Source of the DNA: Duganella guangzhouensis
GTDB taxonomy: Bacteria; Pseudomonadota; Gammaproteobacteria; Burkholderiales; Burkholderiaceae_D
DNA length: 64,000 nt
Direction: 5' to 3'
Assembly (NCBI RefSeq): GCF_009674535.1
Contig: NZ_WKJK01000005.1
Span: 353,263 to 417,262, forward strand
Shown: in pieces, positions 18,364 to 26,763 of the stretch
Position numbering within the stretch: position 1 is the stretch's first letter
Layout: each line of letters opens with the position of its first letter
The notes under the pieces: model-generated
Seen by the model: the letters and a program-made list of their open reading frames with translations, nothing else
Told to the model about the DNA's origin: nothing
Databases searched by the model: none
Translations under genes and position numbers: made by a program

Positions 18364-19002
18364 GGCCATGGTTTGCGCGATGCGCTGCGCGATGGCCTGC
18401 GCCAGCAAGTGGATGTGGTAGCCATCGACGAAGCCATGGTGGGCTTGGACTGACATGGTCATGCTCAGCTTGTCGTCCGCGCGCGGATCGCTGAAGCGGC
18501 CCCAGGCCAGCGATGGGATATCGTAATCCTTGTGCGCATAAATCGGATGCTCGATCGAGGTCAGCTTCAGCCATGGCATGCAGGTGATGTGGATGTTGCG
18601 GCGCTTATCGTAGTCGCTCAAGTCTTCCGACCTGTTGATGATCTTGGTGCTGGTTTCCGCCACCTGCTTCGCTGCCACGCTGCGGGCGACAAACGCCTGC
18701 AAATCCGGCGTCATCTCAAAGCGCGCAAAATTCAGATTCTGATCCTGGTTGATGACGGTGTACGAGGCCCAGAAGTCCTCGATCTTGATCACCTCGCCCT
18801 GGTGGACGCGGTACATGAAGTTATCGATGCCTTCCAGCGCGTGCAGCACGTGATACAGGAAGAAGTGGAACGGCGGCAGTCCGCGCTGTTTGCAGAAAGG
18901 CCGGAACTCTGGCACCTCCAGCTCGAAGCTCAGATTGACGAGTGGTTTTTCGAACGACGCAAAAGCCTCGTACCGATCGCGACGTTTTTCAAAATTTTGC
19001 AT
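18358..19002 (-). CDS. CatA-like O-acetyltransferase (chloramphenicol acetyltransferase family)
   Basis: A 214-residue protein with the chloramphenicol acetyltransferase fold. The catalytic His motif is present as HHGFVDGYH close to the C-terminus (compare HHAVCDGFH in CAT), and the N-terminal RDRYEAFASFEKPLVNLSFELEV and the middle FFLYHVLHALEGIDNFMYR fit the family. Whether it acts on chloramphenicol or another hydroxyl acceptor cannot be decided. It lies 41 nt downstream of the Cys-rich secreted protein and may be the last gene of the minus-strand cluster that begins with the CDF exporter. Confidence 0.85.
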   Translation of the reverse strand: MQNFEKRRDRYEAFASFEKPLVNLSFELEVPEFRPFCKQRGLPPFHFFLYHVLHALEGIDNFMYRVHQGEVIKIEDFWASYTVINQDQNLNFARFEMTPDLQAFVARSVAAKQVAETSTKIINRSEDLSDYDKRRNIHITCMPWLKLTSIEHPIYAHKDYDIPSLAWGRFSDPRADDKLSMTMSVQAHHGFVDGYHIHLLAQAIAQRIAQTMAS

Positions 19003-19043
19003 GGACTTGGGGATGTACTTAAAAGCGCCGTTATTATAGCCGC

Positions 19044-20042
19044 CTAGCGGATGGCGGCGATGCAGGCGCGCTGTTCCGGCGTTGCACGCTCGCTCAACGC
19101 TGTCAACTTCGCGCCCGGCGGTGCTGGCGTTTTTGGCACACGGCGTGGTTTTGCATAGGGAACGAAATCACCCTCGTATGTTCGCTCGCTGGGCAGTTTG
19201 CAGACAAGATCGAGCGCGCGCACTGTGTCGCCCGCAGCCAGTGCCTCGCGCAACATGCCCATGCCGTGACACGCCTTGCCAGCTGCTGTGCGTAAGTTGA
19301 CGACCATGGAGCTGGTTGTCTGCAAGGTGTCTTCGACTTCAAGAAAGCCCACGCGTCCGCGAATTCGCATCGTGCTCGGGGCTGCGCAGTCCACCTGGAC
19401 CAGGTCGCGTTCGTCGCCGTAGGCGGTGCTGCCGTATGCCGGCACGGCGCAGACGAGCGGCGAGAACCGTCGCGGGCTGTAGGCTCCTTTTGTGCTCATC
19501 TCGGAAGCATAAATGACCGCCTCGCGATATGGTTGTAGAGCTGCGGGTAATTGGTAACGGAAGTCTTGCGCGATGACGGGTTGATTGCTGAAGCAGCTCC
19601 CACGCCCATCGCCCATCGTTAAAAGACGGCGTTGCGGCGGGCCTTCCAATGCAATTCCATAGCTCAGCGCTCCAATGGCGGTGCGGTCAATCACGAAATC
19701 GATGGCGCTGGGGTATATCCAGTATTTTGTGTCGCCGGTGTATCGGAGCATGTAATGCGCGCCCGGCCTGAAGCCGTTTTTGGGCTCAATGCGGATCAGA
19801 TCTGTGCCGTCCAAAGGTGTTATTTGGACGTCAAGCGGGAGGTTGTTGGACGTGAGGATAAAATCGCTCTCGCGTACTTCCAGAAGGCCGCGCGGCGCCA
19901 GTAGGAGGGCGCCGCGAGCGTTGGCAGGCAGGCGCTTGAGACTGGCATGGACGAAGCCGGCCGGTTCCATTGGCGGGCAAGAGCAGGCGGTGCTGGCCCT
20001 TGCGAGCAGTAGCGCCGCGGTGGCGACGATGGCCTTAAGCAT
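19044..20042 (-). CDS. Cys-rich exported protein of unknown function
   Basis: I do not recognise this 332-residue protein. A signal peptide (about residues 1-19, MLKAIVATAALLLARASTA) is followed at once by two cysteines (CSC); STAC could be a weak lipobox. About eight cysteines remain in the mature part, which suggests disulfides outside the cytoplasm. Residues about 35-110 (with LIRIEPKNGFRPGAHYMLRYTGD) look like a bacterial Ig-like domain. The ATG overlaps the stop of the serine hydrolase gene by 8 nt, so the two are translationally coupled. A longer frame reading upstream into the hydrolase gene is spurious. Confidence 0.6.
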   Translation of the reverse strand: MLKAIVATAALLLARASTACSCPPMEPAGFVHASLKRLPANARGALLLAPRGLLEVRESDFILTSNNLPLDVQITPLDGTDLIRIEPKNGFRPGAHYMLRYTGDTKYWIYPSAIDFVIDRTAIGALSYGIALEGPPQRRLLTMGDGRGSCFSNQPVIAQDFRYQLPAALQPYREAVIYASEMSTKGAYSPRRFSPLVCAVPAYGSTAYGDERDLVQVDCAAPSTMRIRGRVGFLEVEDTLQTTSSMVVNLRTAAGKACHGMGMLREALAAGDTVRALDLVCKLPSERTYEGDFVPYAKPRRVPKTPAPPGAKLTALSERATPEQRACIAAIR

Positions 20043-21084
20043 GGGGTAATTGGGTGCCAAGCAGGCTGTAGGCGAACTCGTCCAGCGTCTTTTGCGACAG
20101 GTCGCTGTTGTTGAGGATGATGACGGTTTGTTCGCCGTCGAGGCGATGGCCCAGCACGGAGCGGTAGCCGGCGGTGCGGCCGGTTTCCCATGCGTAGCGA
20201 TGCGGCTGGCCGTCGAGGTTGAGCGTTTTGACGCGGCCGCCCAGCGTGTAGTCTTCGCTGGGCACTTCGATGTGGAGCATGGCCGCGCGTGAGCTGGCGC
20301 TGATGAAGTCCTGGTTGAAAATCGCGTAGGCGGCGCGCAGCAGGTCGTCGGCGTTGCTGTAATAGCCACCGGAAGCCACCATGTAAGGCTGGAACGGACT
20401 GACTTTGCGTGCCGGCGGCTTGAGCGTGGCGTAGGCGATGGCGGCACCAGTCGGATCGGCGCTGGTGGCGTTCAAGCGCAGCGGGTCCAGCGTGATGTCA
20501 CGCATCGCTTGCTGGTAGGGCTGGCCGGTCACGGCTTCAATGATGCCGATGACGATGTACCAGTTGGTCGGCACATAATCAAAACGGCTGCCGGGCGTAA
20601 AGGTCAAGTCGCCCATGGCGTAGCGCTCGATCGCTTGCCGTGTGCTCAGCGCTTGCGTGATGATGCCGGGATCGGCCTTCGCGGCGGGCGCAAACTGGTT
20701 AGGGATGCCACTGGTGTTGGACAGCAGATGCCGCAAGCTGACCTTGTCGGCGCCATTGCCGCGATACCATGGCAGCCAGCGGCCGAGCGGGCTGTCCAGG
20801 TCGAGTTTGCTGGCTTCGATCAGGCGCAGCACGGTGGTCGAGGTCAGCCACTTGGAGATGGAGGCGACGCCAAAGCGGGTATCGGTGCGCAGTGCGGTGC
20901 CGGCTTCGATATCGGCCATGCCATATGCTTGCGCATACACTGGCTGTCCACGCCGCGCCAGCATCACCACACCTTGGAACGGTTGCGCCGCCGCAAACGC
21001 GTCCGCCACCGGATTGTTGGCCCATGCGCTGGTGCCGAGCAATGCAGCGGCGCTGCCGCCAAGGAAGTGACGTCGCGTGGTCAT
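20035..21084 (-). CDS. Tat-exported serine hydrolase of the beta-lactamase/PBP4-like family
   Basis: A 349-residue class C beta-lactamase-like serine hydrolase (Pfam Beta-lactamase). A twin-arginine signal (TRRHFLGG, hydrophobic stretch, then AWA) indicates folded export to the periplasm. The nucleophile motif is Ser75-Ile-Ser-Lys78, the Tyr motif is in FDYVPTNWY, and a TGRTAGY segment near the C-terminus takes the place of the HxG motif. Such enzymes include esterases, D-aminopeptidases and carboxypeptidases; true beta-lactam hydrolysis is not implied. The ATG overlaps the CDF stop as ATGA, and the next gene overlaps its own stop, so three genes are coupled. Confidence 0.85.
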   Translation of the reverse strand: MTTRRHFLGGSAAALLGTSAWANNPVADAFAAAQPFQGVVMLARRGQPVYAQAYGMADIEAGTALRTDTRFGVASISKWLTSTTVLRLIEASKLDLDSPLGRWLPWYRGNGADKVSLRHLLSNTSGIPNQFAPAAKADPGIITQALSTRQAIERYAMGDLTFTPGSRFDYVPTNWYIVIGIIEAVTGQPYQQAMRDITLDPLRLNATSADPTGAAIAYATLKPPARKVSPFQPYMVASGGYYSNADDLLRAAYAIFNQDFISASSRAAMLHIEVPSEDYTLGGRVKTLNLDGQPHRYAWETGRTAGYRSVLGHRLDGEQTVIILNNSDLSQKTLDEFAYSLLGTQLPHA

Positions 21085-22016
21085 ATGGCTCCTTGTGGTG
21101 CGACTTCGGCTTGCAATGTGATGTGGTCGATGCCGTGCTTTTCCAGCAGCATGGCTTTGATGGCGTGCAGGATCTCGGGCCAGCGCTCCAGTTCGGTGAT
21201 TTCGACGTGGCCGATCAGCGCCGGCTCGCCGGGCGCCATGTCCCACACGTGCAAATCGTGCACCGAGCAGACGCCGTCGATTTGGCCCAGATCTTCGCCC
21301 ACCTTGAGGTAGTCGATCTGCTGCGGCACGCCGCCCATCAGGAAGTGGTAGGACTCGTACAGCACGCCGAGGGTGGATTTCAGGATCAGCAGCGCCACGA
21401 ACAGCGACAGCAGCGGGTCGATCCGCACCCAGCCGGTGTAATAGATGACGGCGCCCGCCACCAGCGCCGCCACCGAGCCGAGCAAATCCCCCAGCACGTT
21501 GACCAGCGCGGCGCGGGTATTCATATTGCTGTCGCCGCGCGACAGCATCCACGCCAGCACAAGGTTGATGACCAGGCCGATCCCGGCCACGATGAAGACG
21601 GTGCCGCCTTGCACCGCTTCCGGCTGACGGAAGCGGCTGATCGCTTCATAGGCGATCCACGCCACCAGGAACAGCAGCACCAGGCTGTTCACAAACGCCG
21701 CCAGCGCCTCGGCGCGGCCAAAGCCGAACGAGTGATGGCGCGACGGCGGCCGTTTGGCGATCAGCTGCGCCAGCAAGGCCAGGCCCAGCGCGGCGGCGTC
21801 GGTGACCATGTGGCCGGCGTCTGAAATCAGCGCCAGCGAATTGGACATGAAGCCAGTCACCACCTCCACCACGGCAAACCCCAGTGTCAGCACCAGCGAC
21901 CAGGCCAGTACCGATTGGCTGCGCTGCACCGTGTAGTGCGCGTAACGGGCATCGCCGTCGCGGTGTTCATGCAGGTGGGCGGAAGGCGAGGGCGGAAGCG
22001 AGGTTTCTGCTTGCAT
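21081..22016 (-). CDS. CDF-family cation efflux protein (CzcD/ZitB-like)
   Basis: A 311-residue cation diffusion facilitator that exports divalent metals such as zinc by proton antiport. There are six membrane segments and a cytoplasmic C-terminal domain (VHDLHVWDMAPGEPALIGHVEI). Transmembrane helix 2 keeps His69 and Asp73 of the metal site (DAGHMVTDA). Helix 5 reads NVLGDLLGS, so Asn173 replaces the His found in zinc-type members while Asp177 is kept. A His-rich N-terminus (HLHEH) is present. Start at the ATG 22016; a TTG at 22040 is possible. Next gene overlaps as ATGA. Confidence 0.9.
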   Translation of the reverse strand: MQAETSLPPSPSAHLHEHRDGDARYAHYTVQRSQSVLAWSLVLTLGFAVVEVVTGFMSNSLALISDAGHMVTDAAALGLALLAQLIAKRPPSRHHSFGFGRAEALAAFVNSLVLLFLVAWIAYEAISRFRQPEAVQGGTVFIVAGIGLVINLVLAWMLSRGDSNMNTRAALVNVLGDLLGSVAALVAGAVIYYTGWVRIDPLLSLFVALLILKSTLGVLYESYHFLMGGVPQQIDYLKVGEDLGQIDGVCSVHDLHVWDMAPGEPALIGHVEITELERWPEILHAIKAMLLEKHGIDHITLQAEVAPQGAI

Positions 22017-22120
22017 AGAGGCGGCTGTGGGTGTCGGCAATGGCTTTAGTGTAATGCAAGCCGGAAACGCGTGCTGCTGCGCTTCATAGGGAGAAATTGA
22101 AATGTTTCCTATGATGACCC

Positions 22121-22149
22121 TTGTTTTTCTTCGGATCGCTCTCTATAAT
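22121..22149 (+). promoter_or_regulatory. Promoter of the tRNA-Val pair
   Basis: A TTGTTT -35 box (22121-22126) is separated by 17 nt from a perfect TATAAT -10 box (22144-22149), 10 nt before the first tRNA. This is a good sigma-70 promoter for the tRNA pair. Confidence 0.8.
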
Positions 22150-22159
22150 GCTGGTCTTC

Positions 22160-22236
22160 GGGCGGTTAGTTCAGCTGGTTAGAATACTTGGTCGACATCC
22201 AAGGGGTCGGGGATTCGAATTCCTCACCGCCCACCA
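22160..22236 (+). tRNA. tRNA-Val (GAC), copy 1
   Basis: A 77-nt cloverleaf: acceptor stem GGGCGGT/ACCGCCC, D-arm GTTC/GAAT, anticodon stem CTTGG/CCAAG with loop TCGACAT, 5-nt variable loop, T-arm GGGGA/TCCTC with TTCGAAT loop, and encoded CCA. The anticodon GAC reads valine codons GUC and GUU. Position 33, almost always U, is C here. It is followed 39 nt later by an identical copy. Confidence 0.93.
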
Positions 22237-22275
22237 GAATTCGCAGTAAAGCGGTACAATTTAAAGCAGTGCAAC

Positions 22276-22352
22276 GGGCGGTTAGTTCAGCTGGTTAGAA
22301 TACTTGGTCGACATCCAAGGGGTCGGGGATTCGAATTCCTCACCGCCCACCA
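22276..22352 (+). tRNA. tRNA-Val (GAC), copy 2
   Basis: Identical over all 77 nt to the gene at 22160, including C at position 33 and the encoded CCA. No strong promoter is seen in the 39-nt spacer, so the two are probably cut from one transcript. Confidence 0.93.
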
Positions 22353-22458
22353 GAACATAGTAAGAGCGAGAAAGGCAATCACGGTTATGACACCGCGAAC
22401 TACTACCAAGCTTTGGGAGTGACGCTAGTCAACGGGATTCTTTTGCTTGAAAAAAGAG

Positions 22459-22485
22459 AAAACGCGGCTAGCCCGCGTTTTTTTT
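22459..22485 (+). terminator. Terminator between the tRNAs and thrS
   Basis: A 9-bp perfect stem (22459-22467 with 22473-22481) with loop CTAGC is followed by a run of T residues. It ends the tRNA transcript, 50 nt before thrS. Confidence 0.85.
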
Positions 22486-22534
22486 CGTCCGCATTTTTTA
22501 AACACCGGCCCGCGCGCCGACATTGGAGATCACA

Positions 22535-24442
22535 ATGATTTCAGTTCGCCTTCCTGATGGTTCCGCCCGTGAATTCGACGGTCCAGTCACCGTTGCTCAA
22601 GTGGCGTCCAGCATCGCTACCAGCCTCGGCAAGGCCGCGCTGGCTGGCAAGGTCGACGGTAAAGTCGTCGATACCTCCTACCTGATCGACAAGAATGTCG
22701 ATCTGGCCATCGTGACCGATAAAGATCCGGAAGGTCTGGACGTGATTCGTCACTCGACCGCCCACTTGCTGGCCTACGCCGTCAAAGAGCTGTTCCCGGA
22801 TGCGCAAGTGACCATCGGCCCGGTCATCGAAAACGGCTTCTACTACGACTTCTCGTACAAGCGTCCGTTCACGCCTGACGATCTGGTGGCGATTGAAAAG
22901 AAAATGGCCGAGCTGGCCAAGAAGGATGAGCAAGTCACCCGCAAGGTATTGCCGCGTGACGAGGCCGTCGCCTACTTCAAATCGATCGGCGAAGCCTATA
23001 AGGCCGAAATCATCGAATCGATTCCTGCTGACCAGGATGTGTCGCTGTACAGCGAAGGCAACTTCACCGACCTGTGCCGTGGCCCGCACGTGCCGTCGAC
23101 CGGCAAGCTGAAAGTATTCAAGCTGATGAAGCTGGCCGGCGCCTACTGGCGCGGCGATAGCAAGAATGAAATGCTGCAGCGTGTCTACGGCACCGCGTGG
23201 GCCAAAAAAGAAGACCAGGAACAGTACCTGTTCCAACTGGAAGAGGCGGAAAAGCGCGACCACCGCAAGCTGGGCAAGCAACTCGACTTCTTCCACTTCC
23301 AGGATGAGGCGCCGGGCCTGGTGTTTTGGCATCCGAAAGGCTGGACCATCTGGCAGCAGGTGGAGCAGTACATGCGCAACAAGTACCAGGTCAATGGCTA
23401 TCAGGAAGTGAAGGCGCCGCAGATTCTGGACGCCAGCCTGTGGGGCAAAACCGGTCACTGGGATAACTACCGCGAAAACATGTTCGTCACCGAGTCGGAA
23501 AACCGCTCGTATGCGCTGAAGCCAATGAACTGCCCGGGTCACGTGCAGATCTTCAACAGCAATATGCGTTCCTACCGCGACCTGCCGCTGCGCTACGGCG
23601 AGTTTGGTCAATGCCACCGTAACGAGCCGTCGGGCGCGCTGCACGGCATCATGCGCGTGCGCGGCTTCACCCAGGATGACGGTCACATCTTCTGTACCCA
23701 CGAGCAGATTCAGCCGGAGGTGGTGGCTTTCCACACGCAAGCGATGGAAGTGTATGCGGACTTCCACTTCCACAATATCGAAGTCAAGCTGGCGCTGCGT
23801 CCGGATAACCGCATTGGCTCCGACGCCATCTGGGATGAGGCCGAGGAAGCGCTGCGCGCCGGCCTGCGCGCCTGCGGCGTGACCTGGACCGAGCTGCCGG
23901 GCGAGGGCGCGTTCTATGGTCCGAAGATCGAGTACCACCTGAAGGATTCGCTGGGCCGCCCATGGCAGGTCGGCACCATGCAGGTCGACTTCTTCATGCC
24001 GGAGCGTCTGGGTGCCGAGTATGTGGCGGCCGACAACACCCGCCAGGTGCCGGTGATGTTGCACCGTGCGATCGTCGGTTCGATGGAACGCTTCATCGGC
24101 ATTCTGATCGAAAACTATGCGGGCGCGCTGCCGGCATGGCTGGCGCCGGTGCAGGTGTCGGTGCTGAACATCTCGGATGCGCAGGCTGAATATGTGCAAC
24201 AAGTGGCTGAAAAGCTGCGCCGTAGCGGCTTCCGCGTGCAGACCGATTTGCGCAACGAGAAAATAAACTATAAAATACGCGAACATTCCGTCCAAAAACT
24301 GCCGTACATCCTCGTGGTGGGCGACAAAGAACGGGATGCCAACACCGTCGCCGTGCGGGCACGGGGCAATGTCGATTTGGGCGTCATGTCCGTCGATGCC
24401 CTGATAGAGCGACTTCAGCAAGACGTCGCCACCAAAGCCTAA
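22535..24442 (+). CDS. thrS: Threonyl-tRNA synthetase
   Basis: Class II synthetase of 635 residues that charges tRNA-Thr. Domains in order: N-terminal TGS (1-62), the editing N2/SAD domain (about 65-225, with [19 protein letters not shown] and [11 protein letters not shown]), the catalytic core (about 245-530; the zinc ligands include Cys in MNCPGH and His in [13 protein letters not shown] and [10 protein letters not shown]), and the C-terminal anticodon-binding domain ([14 protein letters not shown] onward). I chose the ATG at 22535 with GGAG 7 nt upstream; a TTG four codons earlier overlaps that ribosome site. It heads the thrS-infC translation block. Confidence 0.98.
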   Translation: MISVRLPDGSAREFDGPVTVAQVASSIATSLGKAALAGKVDGKVVDTSYLIDKNVDLAIVTDKDPEGLDVIRHSTAHLLAYAVKELFPDAQVTIGPVIENGFYYDFSYKRPFTPDDLVAIEKKMAELAKKDEQVTRKVLPRDEAVAYFKSIGEAYKAEIIESIPADQDVSLYSEGNFTDLCRGPHVPSTGKLKVFKLMKLAGAYWRGDSKNEMLQRVYGTAWAKKEDQEQYLFQLEEAEKRDHRKLGKQLDFFHFQDEAPGLVFWHPKGWTIWQQVEQYMRNKYQVNGYQEVKAPQILDASLWGKTGHWDNYRENMFVTESENRSYALKPMNCPGHVQIFNSNMRSYRDLPLRYGEFGQCHRNEPSGALHGIMRVRGFTQDDGHIFCTHEQIQPEVVAFHTQAMEVYADFHFHNIEVKLALRPDNRIGSDAIWDEAEEALRAGLRACGVTWTELPGEGAFYGPKIEYHLKDSLGRPWQVGTMQVDFFMPERLGAEYVAADNTRQVPVMLHRAIVGSMERFIGILIENYAGALPAWLAPVQVSVLNISDAQAEYVQQVAEKLRRSGFRVQTDLRNEKINYKIREHSVQKLPYILVVGDKERDANTVAVRARGNVDLGVMSVDALIERLQQDVATKA

Positions 24443-24480
24443 CAGCACTGGCATTTCATTAGATTTTAAAAGGAATCACC

Positions 24481-25005
24481 ATAGCTACTGACAAGTCGTC
24501 GCATCGCATCAATGGCGAAATCACTGCCCCTGAAATGCGTTTAAGTGGGGTCGATAACGAGCCGCTCGGTATCGTGAGTTTGGCCGAAGCCTTCCGCCTG
24601 GCGGAAGCGGCGGACGTCGACCTGGTCGAGATCGCGCCTAACGCGACCCCGCCGGTCTGCCGTCTGATGGACTACGGCAAATTCAAGTATTCGGAGCAGA
24701 AAAAGGCTCACGAAGCGAAATTGAAGCAGAAAGTCATCTCCGTGAAGGAAGTCAAATTCCGTCCGGGCACCGATGATGGCGACTACAATATCAAGCTGCG
24801 TAACCTGATCAAATTCCTGGAAGAGGGTGATAAAACCAAAATCACCCTGCGCTTCCGTGGTCGCGAGATGGCGCACCAGGATATTGGCTTCCGTATGCTG
24901 GAACGTCTGAAGGCCGACCTGGAGCCGCATGGCCAGGTCGAGCAATTCCCGAAAATGGAAGGCCGTCAGATGATCATGGTGCTGGCACCGAAGAAGAAGA
25001 AGTAA
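24481..25005 (+). CDS. infC: Translation initiation factor IF-3, AUA start codon
   Basis: IF-3 binds the 30S subunit, keeps it free of 50S and checks the start codon and initiator tRNA. From ATA at 24481 the product has 174 residues: an N-domain (HRINGEI, then [18 protein letters not shown] linker helix) and a C-domain ([19 protein letters not shown], ending VLAPKKKK). The first in-frame ATG, at 24535, would remove the conserved RINGEI segment. AAAGGA lies 6 nt before ATA, the correct spacing, so AUA is the likely start. In E. coli infC starts with AUU, which lets IF-3 repress its own synthesis; the same logic probably applies here. Confidence 0.93.
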   Translation: MATDKSSHRINGEITAPEMRLSGVDNEPLGIVSLAEAFRLAEAADVDLVEIAPNATPPVCRLMDYGKFKYSEQKKAHEAKLKQKVISVKEVKFRPGTDDGDYNIKLRNLIKFLEEGDKTKITLRFRGREMAHQDIGFRMLERLKADLEPHGQVEQFPKMEGRQMIMVLAPKKKK

Positions 25006-25013
25006 GTCCCCCG

Positions 25014-25045
25014 AAGGCGGATCATCATCAGGTGGTCCGCCTTTT
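25014..25045 (+). terminator. Terminator after infC
   Basis: An 8-bp stem (25014-25021 with 25036-25043) with a 14-nt loop ends in TTTT. It separates infC from the inserted binding-protein gene and from rpmI, which are normally co-transcribed with infC. Confidence 0.7.
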
Positions 25046-25132
25046 CTGTTTCTCAGCAACAAATCCTTTCCCCCTGCTGTAAGTTTTGAGCGCATAATCA
25101 AAGCGTCGTGGTCTAAGCCATGGGGAGGGCGC

Positions 25133-25924
25133 TTGAATTTGTCTGGGCTGCTGTTGCGGATGGCGTTAAGCGCCGGTCTGCTATTTGGTCAGTCCGCGCT
25201 TGCGGCAGATGCGCCCGCGCTGCGCTTTGCCACCGAGGAGTGGCCGCCGTTTTTCAGCCACACGCTGCCCGATAACGGCCTGACCGGCGCCTTGCTGGAT
25301 TCGGTGCTGGAGCGCATGGGTTACAGCGTGCAGATCCAATATTATCCCTGGAAGCGGGCCATGAAAGTCGGCCTGGAAGATCCGCGTTATGCCGGCGCGG
25401 TGGCCATGTTCCGCACGCCCGAACGCGAAAAACTCTGCTATTTTTCCGACCCTGTCGGCAGCCGGCAAACCGTGCTGGCGTTTTTAAGCGACAAGCCGGT
25501 CAGCGCTGCGGCACTGAAGGATTTGCGCGGCATGCGGCTGGGCGTGGTTGACGGCTATTCTTACGGCGCGCAGTTTGATGAGCTGGTGCGCTCCGGCGTG
25601 CTGACGGTGGAGAATGCCGCGAATGACGAGATGAATCTGCGCAAGCTGTTGCATTCCCGCTTTCAAGCGATCGTGATTGAAAGGCGGGTGCTGGGCTACT
25701 TGCTGGCCAGCACGCGCTTCCAGCCGGGCGATCACGAGCGGATTGTGGTGACCGATCAGCTGTTCATTGAGCGCAGCGTGCATGTTTGTTTCCAGCGCAC
25801 CGAGCAGGGCTTGCATTTGCAGCAAGCTTTCCATGCCGCCCAGCGCGGCCTCGACCTGGCCAAAGTGGAGCGCGAATACTGGCGCCGGCTAGGTGTCGGC
25901 ATGCTGGCCGTGGCGCGTCCATAG
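25133..25924 (+). CDS. Periplasmic solute-binding protein (SBP_bac_3 family)
   Basis: A 263-residue protein of the amino-acid type periplasmic binding fold. A signal peptide (about residues 1-24, ending SALA) precedes the LRFATEEWPPFFSHTLPDNGLTGALLD start, typical of this family, then YYPWKRAM and the second lobe with LRGMRLGVVDGYSYG. No transporter genes are adjacent, so it may be an orphan receptor or bind a ligand for a sensor. The start is a TTG shortly after a GGGGAGGG ribosome site; the later ATG at 25160 would leave a signal peptide without a positive N-terminus. It interrupts the usual infC-rpmI order. Confidence 0.8.
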   Translation: MNLSGLLLRMALSAGLLFGQSALAADAPALRFATEEWPPFFSHTLPDNGLTGALLDSVLERMGYSVQIQYYPWKRAMKVGLEDPRYAGAVAMFRTPEREKLCYFSDPVGSRQTVLAFLSDKPVSAAALKDLRGMRLGVVDGYSYGAQFDELVRSGVLTVENAANDEMNLRKLLHSRFQAIVIERRVLGYLLASTRFQPGDHERIVVTDQLFIERSVHVCFQRTEQGLHLQQAFHAAQRGLDLAKVEREYWRRLGVGMLAVARP

Positions 25925-26101
25925 GCTGATTTCGCGTCAGCGGTGCTTTTTTTCTTTTTTTGATCTATAATGCTCGGCTGTAGTAAATGTAGTGGACTCG
26001 CATCCGCTGCACAAACAAGTGAGAGCAGGCATCTAAGAGCGACGTAGTGTTGCCACCTGTAATCCTGTTTAATAGGAGCTGTCCGAGAGGGCAGAATATC
26101 T

Positions 26102-26299
26102 ATGCCAAAAATGAAAACCAAGAGCTCGGCGAAAAAACGTTTTCGCGTGCGTCCAGGTGGTACCGTTAAATCGGGTATGGCTTTCAAACGCCACATCCTG
26201 ACCAAGAAGACGACGAAGAACAAACGTCAACTGCGCGGCACCCGTAACATCGATGCGACCGACGTCCAGCGCGTCTACGCAATGATGCCATCCGCTTAA
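26102..26299 (+). CDS. rpmI: 50S ribosomal protein L35
   Basis: The complete 65-residue L35: [14 protein letters not shown], the [20 protein letters not shown] core and the basic [12 protein letters not shown] stretch. rplT follows after 25 nt. The 177-nt upstream region contains a TATAAT at 25966-25971 with no good -35 box, a possible promoter for rpmI-rplT now that an unrelated gene and a terminator separate them from infC. Confidence 0.98.
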   Translation: MPKMKTKSSAKKRFRVRPGGTVKSGMAFKRHILTKKTTKNKRQLRGTRNIDATDVQRVYAMMPSA

Positions 26300-26324
26300 T
26301 CTCACACTCATTTAAGGAGCTAAT

Positions 26325-26684
26325 ATGCCTCGAGTAAAACGTGGGGTTACTGCGCGTGCCCGTCATAAAAAAGTACTGAATCTTGCCAAAGGCTACCGCG
26401 GTCGTCGTAGCAAGGTATACCGTATTGCCAAGCAAGCAGTTATGCGCGCTGGCCAGTACGCATACCGTGACCGTCGTAACAAGAAGCGCGTCTTCCGCCG
26501 CCTGTGGATCGCTCGTATTAACGCCGCTTCGCGTGAGCATGGCGTTACCTACAGCGTCTTCATGAACGGCCTGAAGAAAGCTGCAATCGAACTGGACCGT
26601 AAGGTTCTGGCCGATATGGCAGTGATGGACAAGCCAGCCTTCGCTGCGATTGTTAACATCGTTAAAGCTAAAATCGCTGCTTAA
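26325..26684 (+). CDS. rplT: 50S ribosomal protein L20
   Basis: The complete 119-residue L20, which binds 23S rRNA early in 50S assembly. The basic N-terminal extension ([20 protein letters not shown], then [17 protein letters not shown]) and the globular C-domain ([16 protein letters not shown]) are typical. An AAGGAG ribosome site precedes it. In E. coli L20 represses rpmI-rplT translation; whether that leader exists here was not determined. Confidence 0.98.
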   Translation: MPRVKRGVTARARHKKVLNLAKGYRGRRSKVYRIAKQAVMRAGQYAYRDRRNKKRVFRRLWIARINAASREHGVTYSVFMNGLKKAAIELDRKVLADMAVMDKPAFAAIVNIVKAKIAA

Positions 26685-26707
26685 TTAAGCGCTGATTTAC
26701 GCAAGAG

Positions 26708-26741
26708 AACGGGGCAAGGGTCATACCTGTGCCCCGTTTTT
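26708..26741 (+). terminator. Terminator or attenuator between rplT and pheS
   Basis: A 9-bp stem (26708-26716 with 26730-26738) with a 13-nt loop runs into TTTTT. In enterobacteria pheST is controlled by attenuation here, but I see no Phe-rich leader peptide, so a plain partial terminator is the safer reading. Confidence 0.7.
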
Positions 26742-26763
26742 GATTCAAGGATAAGAAAAACGC

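Noticed and set aside
18358..19002. Calling the CatA-like gene a chloramphenicol resistance gene
   Set aside because: The catalytic His motif is present, but substrate specificity cannot be read from sequence and the gene has no mobile context.
20035..21084. Calling the serine hydrolase a beta-lactamase resistance gene
   Set aside because: The motifs fit the broad beta-lactamase-fold family, and the Tyr and C-terminal motifs are atypical for class C enzymes; resistance cannot be inferred.
21085..21552. N-terminal extension of the Tat serine hydrolase
   Set aside because: It lies fully inside the CDF exporter gene in another frame, and the Tat signal starts precisely at 21084.
22541..24454. 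A 637-codon open frame opposite thrS
   Set aside because: Mirror of a well-supported synthetase gene; composition and lack of motifs mark it as a shadow frame.
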